Assembly: GCA_029821735.1 (NCBI GenBank)
Contig: JALGSU010000009.1
Coordinates: forward strand, 1 to 64,000
Length of the DNA: 64,000 nucleotides
Direction: 5' to 3'
Source: Candidatus Zipacnadia bacterium
Lineage (GTDB): Bacteria > Armatimonadota > Zipacnadia > Zipacnadales > UBA5352
Within the stretch, counting starts at the first letter, position 1, and each line of letters starts with the position of its first letter. The notes beneath the pieces were generated by a model that was given only the letters and a program-made list of their open reading frames with translations, did not search any database and was not told the DNA's origin. Below, piece after piece: positions 44,409 to 51,764 of the stretch. Both the position numbers and the translations under genes were made by a program.

Positions 44409-44854
44409 AGATCGCCGCCGAGCAGTTCATGGCCATCGCCGAGGAGGTTCTCGGCAGTGGTCGCGAGTTGCGCACCCGCGTCACCGGCGGCAGCATGGGG
44501 GCGAGCATAGCGGACGGGAGTGTGGTCTGCTTCGAGCCGGCCAGCCAGAGGGGCGTGCGGCGAGGTGACATCGTACTCATCAGGTCGGCCATGGGCAGGG
44601 CCGTGTGCCATCGCGTATTCGCGCTTCGCCACGGAGTCGATGGACCGGAGATACAGACGTGGGGCGACGGTGCCATCCAGCCGGATGCGCCGGTACCGCT
44701 GGGCAATGTTCTCGGCAGGCTGAAGAGCATCGAGGGCCCCGGACGCAATCCTCTTACGGCGTCGGCGCGCCTGCATGCACACGCGCGGTTCTACTGGCGG
44801 CGCCTCAGGCGTCTGATACGCGGCAGGCCCCCGGCAAGTACCCCGCCCCGCTGA
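44405..44854 (+). CDS. Ser-His signal-peptidase-like (S24/S26) protease of RiPP cluster
   Basis: 149 residues from a GTG at 44405, overlapping the kinase stop (GTGA). VTGGSMGASIADGSVVCFEP has the serine S30 in a GSM motif. RRGDIVLIRSAMGRAVCHRVFAL holds H69 at the place where SipW/ER-type signal peptidases have the catalytic His; the Lys of bacterial type I enzymes is absent. There is no membrane segment, only a basic amphipathic tail (HARFYWRRLRRLIRGR). It could remove the leader of the precursor in the cytosol or at the membrane. Reading frames upstream from 44282 are antisense or out-of-context and not used. Confidence 0.8.
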   Translation: MKIAAEQFMAIAEEVLGSGRELRTRVTGGSMGASIADGSVVCFEPASQRGVRRGDIVLIRSAMGRAVCHRVFALRHGVDGPEIQTWGDGAIQPDAPVPLGNVLGRLKSIEGPGRNPLTASARLHAHARFYWRRLRRLIRGRPPASTPPR

Positions 44855-44875
44855 GCCCTTCAGACGATCCGCCGC

Positions 44876-47293
44876 TCACTCGTCTTCTCGCTCGGCCTCA
44901 GCCCTTGCGCAGGAGCGCCACCACGCGCCGAGGACCGCAGCGAAGTACGTCTTCATCGCGCGCTTCGCGTGCAACTCCTGTGGCGCCGAACGCAACATCC
45001 CGAACCGTTCCTCCACCGGGGACTGCGCCCGAGTCATCACGTCATCCAGCTCAGTGTAGAGACGGTACTGATTGGGGTCACGCTCAATCGCCCGCCGATA
45101 CCACGCCTGCGCCTGGTCCAGGTCTTTCCGACACCGCCACAGCCCCCATCCGATATTGCGCAGCAACGGCGAGAAGCTGTCATCTATCCCGGCCGCTGTC
45201 TGCCACATCGCCAGCGCCTCGTCGGTGCGCTCAAAGGAAGCCAGCAGATTGCCCAGCAGATACCGAGCGCCCCAGTCAGTCTCATCGTGCGAAATGGCAG
45301 CACGCAGGATCGCGATGTCCTCAAGCCGCCAGGTGAAGCATCCCGTCAGATCGCACTCGCGCGCTGATCGACGCTCGCGCTCAGCCGACTGATCGTCGCC
45401 CGCCAGTTCGAGATAGTGGGCCAGCGTGTAGTGCACCAGCGCGTACGCATCCATTGCGGCCAGCGTGCGGCAACCCTCACTGAGCAACTCGATTGCTCGC
45501 CCGCGCGAGCCTGTCGCCTCATACTCAGCCGCCACCTCCAGCCACTGCTCAGGCTCGTTCCGGAGGATCTCCGCGGTGTCGAGAAGCGCGGCGGTACTGA
45601 CTTGCGTTTCCGGCGCCTCGGCCGCCCAGAGCAGTAATTCGGATGCTTCCTCTGCCCACGTCCCCAGAGCGATGAGGCGCCGCAACATCGCCCGCGCTTG
45701 CTCACGTTCGCCAACAGCCAGAGTTGCCAGAGCCAAGTAGTACTTGGCCTGGTGATCGTGACGGTCCAGATCGACCGCACTGGCGAACTGCTCCCGCGCC
45801 TGCTCGAAGCGACCTGTCCTGTAGTCCAGCACGCCGAGGCCGACATGTGCGCCAGCCAGCGCGGGGTCCCGCTCCAGACAGAGCACATACAAGCGCCGCG
45901 CGCCAGTGAAATCGCATCTGAGTTCCTGCTCGACCCCGCGCAGATACAGGTCAGCCGCTGTAGCTTCATCCTCCGGGGTCAGCTCGACTGGATCGCGCTC
46001 GCCGGTTTCGAGCACCGCGGGCTGCCCGACGTGGGCTGGCGGGTGCATGTAGCGCAACAGCTCACGCCCCGCCGATTCGACGACGACAGTCAGCGTGTCG
46101 GCTGAGACAGCGTCGTCGCTCAACTCCGCGACGGTTCGGTAAGGTGCGTCGGGGGCGAGAGCGGTCCGCTCTGACCACACGACACTCTCGCCCGCCCGGA
46201 TACTGATCCGCGCCGATTCGTGCGCCATGCAGGTCACCACCGCCAACTGCGCACGCGAGCCTTCCAGCTTGAAGTCAAGTACCGCCTCGTCACTCGCCCA
46301 TACCCACCCGCCGATGCCATGCAGCGGCCACCAGAACTCGTCCCACTGCATGGTCTGGAAGGGGCGCATGAACTCGTAAGTGGCCTGGTCAATGAAGCGG
46401 CCGCTCTGAAGCTCAAAGTGTTCCCCGTCGCCATCGCTGAGGAATCCCTCGTAGTCCGTCGGCTCATCGCCGGTGCCCCACGTGAAGAACTTCTTGCCGA
46501 TGCTCTGAGCGCGGTCGGCATGATGCACCAGGCCAGCGTCCTCGGTTGCCGAGTAGCACCCGAAGAAATCCTCGTGCGAATCGAGCATGAACATATGATC
46601 CGCGCCCGAGTAGGTGCGGTATAGACTCAGGTCGCGCCCATCCCACAGCGGGTAGTCAACGACCTCACCGGACTTCATGAGGGCCTTGCTGTGCGGAAAG
46701 ACGAGCTGCATATCGTCGCAACCGCGCAGGCCGGCGTCGGCCCAGAAGTAGTAACGCTGCCGGTAAGGCATGCGGTTGCGCAGCCACACGCGTTGGTGCA
46801 GGCGCGGGTCCCCCGGCTTTAACGAGAGCGTGACCGCCCATCGCGCCCGAGTGGTCAAGTCAATGTTGGAGACGGTGATCGAGGCGCCCGCGTCCGTCTG
46901 AGCGTCATCATGGCCCATCTCGAAGCTCACCGGCGACATCGTGGTGGGCGAATGGCCGAGGTGGAAGAAGTTGAACACGATCCCGCCGCACACCCATGCG
47001 CCCCGCAAGGCCATCAGCAGAGGCTTCACCGAGCTGCCGCGATAGAAGACCTCGCGACCGGCCAGCTTGTCCCAGACTGAGAACACCTTGCCGCCCAGTT
47101 CGGGCAAGACGATCACGTGCAGGAACTCGTTCTCCAAGTGCAGCGCCACGTACTCCCGGTCCTCGACCTCGTCGAGCAGATCATCCTGCATCGTGTACGG
47201 ATACGTGCGATGATCGAAACGCGTGTGTGGCGAAAGCGGGCCCTGCAGGTGGGTCCGCAGTGTGATAGTGTCCTGCCAGTGACGGACGGGCAT
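44876..47293 (-). CDS. DUF5107 domain plus TPR protein
   Basis: 805 residues from the ATG at 47293, which has GAGG about eight bases before it. No signal peptide. The N-terminal half (about 1-370) is a DUF5107/galactose-mutarotase-like beta domain: LHVIVLPELGGKVFSVWDKLAGREVFYRG, VCGGIVFNFFHLGHSPTTMSPVS, and HGIGGWVWASDEAVLDFKLEG. The C-terminal half (about 440-760) is a TPR array with units such as AHVGLGVLDYRTGRFEQAREQFASAVDLD and LGNLLASFERTDEALAMWQTA. DUF5107 proteins often work near intracellular glycan metabolism; no reaction is known. The gene ends 21 bases from the convergent peptidase gene. Confidence 0.85.
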   Translation of the reverse strand: MPVRHWQDTITLRTHLQGPLSPHTRFDHRTYPYTMQDDLLDEVEDREYVALHLENEFLHVIVLPELGGKVFSVWDKLAGREVFYRGSSVKPLLMALRGAWVCGGIVFNFFHLGHSPTTMSPVSFEMGHDDAQTDAGASITVSNIDLTTRARWAVTLSLKPGDPRLHQRVWLRNRMPYRQRYYFWADAGLRGCDDMQLVFPHSKALMKSGEVVDYPLWDGRDLSLYRTYSGADHMFMLDSHEDFFGCYSATEDAGLVHHADRAQSIGKKFFTWGTGDEPTDYEGFLSDGDGEHFELQSGRFIDQATYEFMRPFQTMQWDEFWWPLHGIGGWVWASDEAVLDFKLEGSRAQLAVVTCMAHESARISIRAGESVVWSERTALAPDAPYRTVAELSDDAVSADTLTVVVESAGRELLRYMHPPAHVGQPAVLETGERDPVELTPEDEATAADLYLRGVEQELRCDFTGARRLYVLCLERDPALAGAHVGLGVLDYRTGRFEQAREQFASAVDLDRHDHQAKYYLALATLAVGEREQARAMLRRLIALGTWAEEASELLLWAAEAPETQVSTAALLDTAEILRNEPEQWLEVAAEYEATGSRGRAIELLSEGCRTLAAMDAYALVHYTLAHYLELAGDDQSAERERRSARECDLTGCFTWRLEDIAILRAAISHDETDWGARYLLGNLLASFERTDEALAMWQTAAGIDDSFSPLLRNIGWGLWRCRKDLDQAQAWYRRAIERDPNQYRLYTELDDVMTRAQSPVEERFGMLRSAPQELHAKRAMKTYFAAVLGAWWRSCARAEAEREDE

Positions 47294-47354
47294 CGCATGC
47301 ACCTCGGCGCTGCACAGATTCGGTCGACGTGACAGGACACGCGGGAAGTCTGCG

Positions 47355-48326
47355 CTATTGCAGCCCGGCCTGTGAGAGCGCACGGAAGATCGCGTGGATA
47401 ATCGCCTGCGAAGTGACCGTGGCTCCGGTCACCGTGTCCACAGCCAAGCTCTGCTTCTCGATCACCTGCTGTGGGATAAACTCCGGCGCATTCTGCGGCA
47501 GGCTCTCGCGGTGCTCGATCTGGATGTCGCTCACCTGACCGTTCAACACGGTGACGGTGGCCATCACGTTGCCCTCGAAGCCCCTGATGTTGCCGACGTG
47601 AACGCCGTCAGTCAGACCCGCCAAGTCGAGTGACTCCAGCGAGGCCTTGTCTGTCTTGGTCTGCAGGCGGGACAGGTGGGTGGCGAGATTCTTGACGATC
47701 CAGTTCTCGGTCAGTTCGGGATAGATCGCGGCGGCCTTCGCGAAATGTTCCGTCGCGACTGGTCCGTTGCCCATCAAGGCATACGTATCGCCGATTGCCT
47801 CCTCGAGTTGGGCCAGCGCGAACTGATCTTTCGGCGGGTCGGGCAGGAAGTCGTACGCCTGGTTCAGAGCCGTGAGGGATAGTTCGTAGTCTCTGAAGCG
47901 GTTGCAGCAGGAGGCGTATCTAAGGACCATCCACGACAAGCCCTTGGTGTTGCCCGCCTCCAGCCGGGCGTTCAGTACGTCGGCGTAATTGGCGAGCGCC
48001 CACAGCGCCTCGCCGCCGTGGAACATGTTGTTGGCATACTCAGTCCCGTCGCCGATGTCGCCCTTCTGCTTGTACAGCCACGTCAGTTTCATCGCCTGGC
48101 GAGCGGACTCCGCGCCGCGGAAAAGCATCGGGCGAATCTCCCGGCGAGCCTCACTCCAGGGCTTGTTCATGTCAAAGGTGACTTCGACGTCGGCCACCCA
48201 GGCGGGAGGAACTGTGAAATTGGCGAGCGCCTCCGCCACGGGGCTAAGCTGCTCATCATCTGCGTTACAGGCCCCCACAGACACAAACACACATAGCATT
48301 AGAATCGGCAGTAGCCGCATCATCAC
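47355..48326 (-). CDS. FMN-binding lipoprotein with helical (TPR-like) N-domain
   Basis: 323 residues. A lipoprotein-type signal (VSVGAC, residues 15-20) is followed by a helical region with one or two TPR-like pairs (LSLTALNQAYDFL, LEEAIGDTYALMGNGPVATEHFAKAAAIYPE). The C-terminal FMN_bind domain (about 235-320) has DGVHVGNIRGFEGNVMATVTVLNGQVSDIQIEH and DTVTGATVTS (297-306), whose TGAT threonine (T303) is the flavinylation site used by ApbE. The ATG overlaps the stop of the upstream apbE gene (TGATG), so the pair is made together. FMN_bind lipoproteins pass electrons outside the membrane; the partner reductase is not in the window. Confidence 0.88.
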   Translation of the reverse strand: MMMRLLPILMLCVFVSVGACNADDEQLSPVAEALANFTVPPAWVADVEVTFDMNKPWSEARREIRPMLFRGAESARQAMKLTWLYKQKGDIGDGTEYANNMFHGGEALWALANYADVLNARLEAGNTKGLSWMVLRYASCCNRFRDYELSLTALNQAYDFLPDPPKDQFALAQLEEAIGDTYALMGNGPVATEHFAKAAAIYPELTENWIVKNLATHLSRLQTKTDKASLESLDLAGLTDGVHVGNIRGFEGNVMATVTVLNGQVSDIQIEHRESLPQNAPEFIPQQVIEKQSLAVDTVTGATVTSQAIIHAIFRALSQAGLQ

Positions 48327-49360
48327 GCGTCACCTCCCGGGGAGTGAAGCGGGAACCCGTCGGTGGCAGTCACCTGGCCGCTTTTGAGCACACACAGCGC
48401 GTCGGCACCGGGCGTGTTCCCGATCAGATCGAGTCCCGCGTGCGGGCCCATGACGAAGGTCGCGGTGGAGAGCATGTCGACCTCAACACCACTGTTGGCG
48501 GCGACCGTCACACTGGCGAACTGGCTCGGTGAGCAACCGGTGGCCGGGTCAAAAATGTGGTGGTGGGTGAAGTCGTCGCTGAAGCTCGTCGCGTAGTCAC
48601 CTGAGGTAGCCAGGCAGCGGCCGTCCAGGTGTGCGAGCGAAATGTACGCATCCGGTTGACGGGGGTGCTGGATACCCACCTGCCAGGGATCGCCCTCTCG
48701 ACTGGCCCCCAATCCGCCGATCTCGCCAGTGTCCACGAGGGCATGCACCACGCCATGAGCGCGCAAGGCGCCCTGGACGCGATCCACTGCAAAGCCCTGA
48801 GCCAGACCGTTGAGAGTGACGCCGCCCTCGTCTGCCCGCAGTGTGACTGCGCCATCAATGACCTGCACGCCGCGGAAATCCACCAGTTCGCGAGCCGCCG
48901 ATACCTCAGAGCGGCCGGGCACCGTGCCGCCGGCTTTGGCGCGCGAGTATGCGTCCCACAGCGGCTGGACGGTGACGTCGAAGGCACCCTCAGTGCGCTC
49001 TGACATCGCACGCGCGTGCCCGAGGACATCCAGAAGGAGCGGATGGGCATCGGCCAGCCGGCCCTCGCGGTTGAGTTCACTGAGTTGACTTTCAGGCCGG
49101 TAGATACTCATCACACGCTGCACCGTCGCCAATTCAGCCAGAGCAGCGTCGAGCGCCGTCTCAGCAATCGCCCGGTCGGCGTGCAGAGCGGTGATCTTCA
49201 CGGAGGCCCCCAATGCCCACGTAGATCTCGTGGCCGTCTGAAGCCCCTGAGCGGCTAGAGCTTCAGGTGCGGCCCGTGCGGAGCACAACACACCGAAGGC
49301 ATCGAGCGCGCATATGCCTCCTGCCCCAGCGAGCGCTATGAAAAAGCGACGTCGGTCCAT
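48323..49360 (-). CDS. apbE: ApbE-type flavin transferase
   Basis: 345 residues from the ATG at 49360, with GGAGGG about eleven bases upstream; the ATG at 49369 would leave only two bases after that site. DRRRFFIALAGAGG at the start is a twin-arginine export signal. The ApbE fold shows IYRPESQLSELNREG, FDVTVQPLWDAY, VTLNGLAQGFAVDRV, CLATSGDYATSF, and HHIFDPATGCSPSQFASVTV. The enzyme transfers FMN from FAD to a Thr in the TGAT motif of a target protein, here most probably the FMN_bind lipoprotein encoded directly after it. The Tat signal fits export of the folded flavin enzyme. Confidence 0.92.
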   Translation of the reverse strand: MDRRRFFIALAGAGGICALDAFGVLCSARAAPEALAAQGLQTATRSTWALGASVKITALHADRAIAETALDAALAELATVQRVMSIYRPESQLSELNREGRLADAHPLLLDVLGHARAMSERTEGAFDVTVQPLWDAYSRAKAGGTVPGRSEVSAARELVDFRGVQVIDGAVTLRADEGGVTLNGLAQGFAVDRVQGALRAHGVVHALVDTGEIGGLGASREGDPWQVGIQHPRQPDAYISLAHLDGRCLATSGDYATSFSDDFTHHHIFDPATGCSPSQFASVTVAANSGVEVDMLSTATFVMGPHAGLDLIGNTPGADALCVLKSGQVTATDGFPLHSPGGDA

Positions 49361-49604
49361 GACTGCCATGCCCTCCTGTCGTGATCGCGCCACCACTTGG
49401 GCTGGCGGATCATGCACACTGCACTGGTGTGGTATTCCGCCCCGAAGCGCAGAGACCTGCTGGACGTCACACCGTGTAAGCGTAAGAGCCCTCAGGAGGA
49501 TTGTGCCGCTCGTTCGCGGAATTCGCTGCGGAGCAGACTGAGGCCAGATTAGCTGGTACGCCAGCGCAGGGCACAACTCCCCCGCTGAGAGGACGACGAA
49601 CGCA

Positions 49605-50495
49605 ATGAGTAAGGTAGACCGACTTGGCGAAATGATAACCATCCCGGCAGGCAAGTTCCTGATGGGCAACACCGGGGAGGGCGAGCATGACAAGCCTGAG
49701 GAACTCCCCCGGCACTGGGTTGACCTGCCGACCTACGAGATCAGCAAGTTGCAGGTGACGCGAGCCGAGTATAGGCGCTTCATGGAGGAAGGCGGCTACC
49801 AGGCCCAGGGCCTCTGGTCTGCCGAGGGTTGGGAGTGGAAGGAGAGCGGCGTGACCATCCACTCGGGAATGTATGGCTCAAACCATGAGGTGGAGGACAC
49901 TGCCGGCAGCGGCCCTCGCGAAACGCCCGAGCACTGGGAAGCTGAGCAGGAATGGGTCGGACACGGGTTCGCGCACCCCATCTTCACGCAGACCGACGCG
50001 CACCCGGTGGTAGCGGTCAGCTACTATGAGGCGGAAGCCTACTGCGCCTGGGCCGGCGGACGCCTGCCCACTGAAGCGGAATGGGAGAAAGCTGCGGGGT
50101 GGGACGAAGAGAACCAGCATCCGAGGGTCTGGCCATGGGGCGACACCTGGGAGCCGAACAGGTGCAACAATGCCGAGGACAGCAGCTCCGCAGCCGGCGG
50201 GTTCGAAGTGAACATGAGCGCGCCGGTGGGCAGCTATCCTGAGGGAGTCAGCCCCTACGGGTGCATGGACATGGGCGGCAATGGCTGGGAATGGAATTCG
50301 GGCTGGGCCAAATCCTACGACGGAAGCCCTGAGCCGTTCGATCACACGGGCGACTACCGCTTTGTGCGAGGCGGATGCTGGGATGACGGGCCCAGTTCGG
50401 CTCGCTGTGCGGGTCGGAGCTGGTATCTTGGCCCGCGCAGCGGCGGCACTGGTCTGACCGACAGCGACTACATCACTTTCCGGGTGGCTCGCTGA
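49605..50495 (+). CDS. SUMF1/formylglycine-generating-enzyme-like protein
   Basis: 296 residues without signal peptide. The fold markers are clear: MITIPAGKFLMGNT, ELPRHWVDLPTYEISKLQVTRAEYRRFMEEGG, HPVVAVSYYEAEAYCAWAGGRLPTEAEWEKAA, DMGGNGWEWNSGW and RFVRGGCWDDGPSSARCAGRSWY with ITFRVAR at the end. True formylglycine-generating enzymes have two Cys five residues apart in the last loop. Here two cysteines lie ten residues apart (positions of the Ser in other members), so sulfatase activation is not supported. The fold also serves EgtB-like and other metal oxidase roles. No sulfatase gene is in the window. ATG follows GAGAGGACG. Confidence 0.85.
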   Translation: MSKVDRLGEMITIPAGKFLMGNTGEGEHDKPEELPRHWVDLPTYEISKLQVTRAEYRRFMEEGGYQAQGLWSAEGWEWKESGVTIHSGMYGSNHEVEDTAGSGPRETPEHWEAEQEWVGHGFAHPIFTQTDAHPVVAVSYYEAEAYCAWAGGRLPTEAEWEKAAGWDEENQHPRVWPWGDTWEPNRCNNAEDSSSAAGGFEVNMSAPVGSYPEGVSPYGCMDMGGNGWEWNSGWAKSYDGSPEPFDHTGDYRFVRGGCWDDGPSSARCAGRSWYLGPRSGGTGLTDSDYITFRVAR

Positions 50496-50541
50496 CGCAC
50501 TGACTTGCCCGGACACCCGCCGCTGTGTCGCCGGAGACACC

Positions 50542-51615
50542 ATGACCCCACGAGAGATCGCTCTGCGCGCGTTGCGCTTTGAGGAGACCGACGTCGTCCC
50601 CGTGGCGGGAGGGCTGATGCAGCACGTGCCCTTCATGGCCGGGGTACTGGAGATTTCCGAGGCACAGTGGTGGGAAGCCCCGAGCGCAAATCTGTTTGCC
50701 GCCTGCCGGGAGATCGGCTGCCACACGATCCTCGGCCCGGTGATGCCCAAGCCGCCGGGCAACACTACGCGCGACGCCCACGGTCGACCGACGGACTTCA
50801 CCCAGAGCGCCCGGCGCCCCGACGTGCTCACCACGCCCGAGCAGGTCGCAGCGCATGCCCAGGACGCGCCATCACCCGAGCAGGTGCGCGCGGAGTTTGA
50901 CGCCCCAGCCACAGAGGCAGACTACCGTGGACGCTCTGTCGATGCCGCTCGTGCGGCGGGCGACATGCTTGTCATCCCGCACATCCTCGGCTGGGCGCCG
51001 AGTTTCCCGACGAGTGACGGCGTGTTCAGCTACGAGGCATTTCTCATGGCCTGCACGCTCTACCCGGATGACATGGCGCTGCTCTTCCAAGCGTGGGGCG
51101 AAACCGCGCGGCTGCGTTTCGAGGTGGTCGCTCGCGTTATCGAACAGCACGATCTGCCGCGCATCATCTGGATCGGCCAGGACATCTGTGAGAGCAAAGG
51201 CTCAGTGCTCTCCCCCGAACTCCTGGAGCGGCTGTATCTCCCGCAACTCGCGTATGCGCTCGAGCCGCTTAAGCGCGCGTGTATGAAGATCGTCTGGCAC
51301 ACCGACGCGAACTACCGTGCAATCCTCCCGCGCCTGTATGAATCGCCAGATGGCATCAAGCTTGAGGACGTTGCCGCGATGCGCACGCCCTCTGGCGATC
51401 CACTGATAGTCTTCGGCAGCATCTCCACGCACCTGGTCCTGCCGCAGGGCTCGGTGGCGGCAGTGGAGGCGGCGGTTGATCGCTGCATCGAGGTCGGACG
51501 CGGCCGAGGCGGGATGCTGATCGCGCCATCATCCTCGATCGGCCCCGAAGTCCCCACCGAGAACATCGCGGCCATGTACCGCCGCGTCCGCGAGCGCAAT
51601 GCGGAGGTCTCCTGA
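50542..51615 (+). CDS. Uroporphyrinogen decarboxylase-fold (methyltransferase-like) protein
   Basis: 357 residues. The start follows GGAGACACC. UroD/MtaA-fold segments: MTPREIALRALRFEETDVVPVAGG (typical family opening), IVWHTDANYRAILPRLYESPDGI, and GRGRGGMLIAPSSSIGPEVPTENIAAMYR (family end). The zinc-binding HxCG found in corrinoid methyltransferases is replaced by HTDAN, with no cysteine. It resembles UroD-like proteins common in carbohydrate loci of this type of genome, whose reaction is not known. It follows the SUMF1-like gene by 46 bases. Confidence 0.82.
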   Translation: MTPREIALRALRFEETDVVPVAGGLMQHVPFMAGVLEISEAQWWEAPSANLFAACREIGCHTILGPVMPKPPGNTTRDAHGRPTDFTQSARRPDVLTTPEQVAAHAQDAPSPEQVRAEFDAPATEADYRGRSVDAARAAGDMLVIPHILGWAPSFPTSDGVFSYEAFLMACTLYPDDMALLFQAWGETARLRFEVVARVIEQHDLPRIIWIGQDICESKGSVLSPELLERLYLPQLAYALEPLKRACMKIVWHTDANYRAILPRLYESPDGIKLEDVAAMRTPSGDPLIVFGSISTHLVLPQGSVAAVEAAVDRCIEVGRGRGGMLIAPSSSIGPEVPTENIAAMYRRVRERNAEVS

Positions 51616-51764
51616 AGCGCCGACCCATGTGGAGCGTAGACTTCTGCGGAGAAACGTGCAGGAGCCCGTCCGCCGGACCACGAATCCCTTCTCGGAAGAT
51701 CGTGCTTAACACGAGCGGGGCCGCAGCGGACGGCGCGGCGCTCCGACCGAGGAGGCCCCATCTC

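Noticed and set aside
40639..44854. Lasso peptide cluster
   Set aside because: No asparagine-synthetase-like C protein or transglutaminase-like B2 protease; the modifying enzyme is a radical SAM/SPASM protein.
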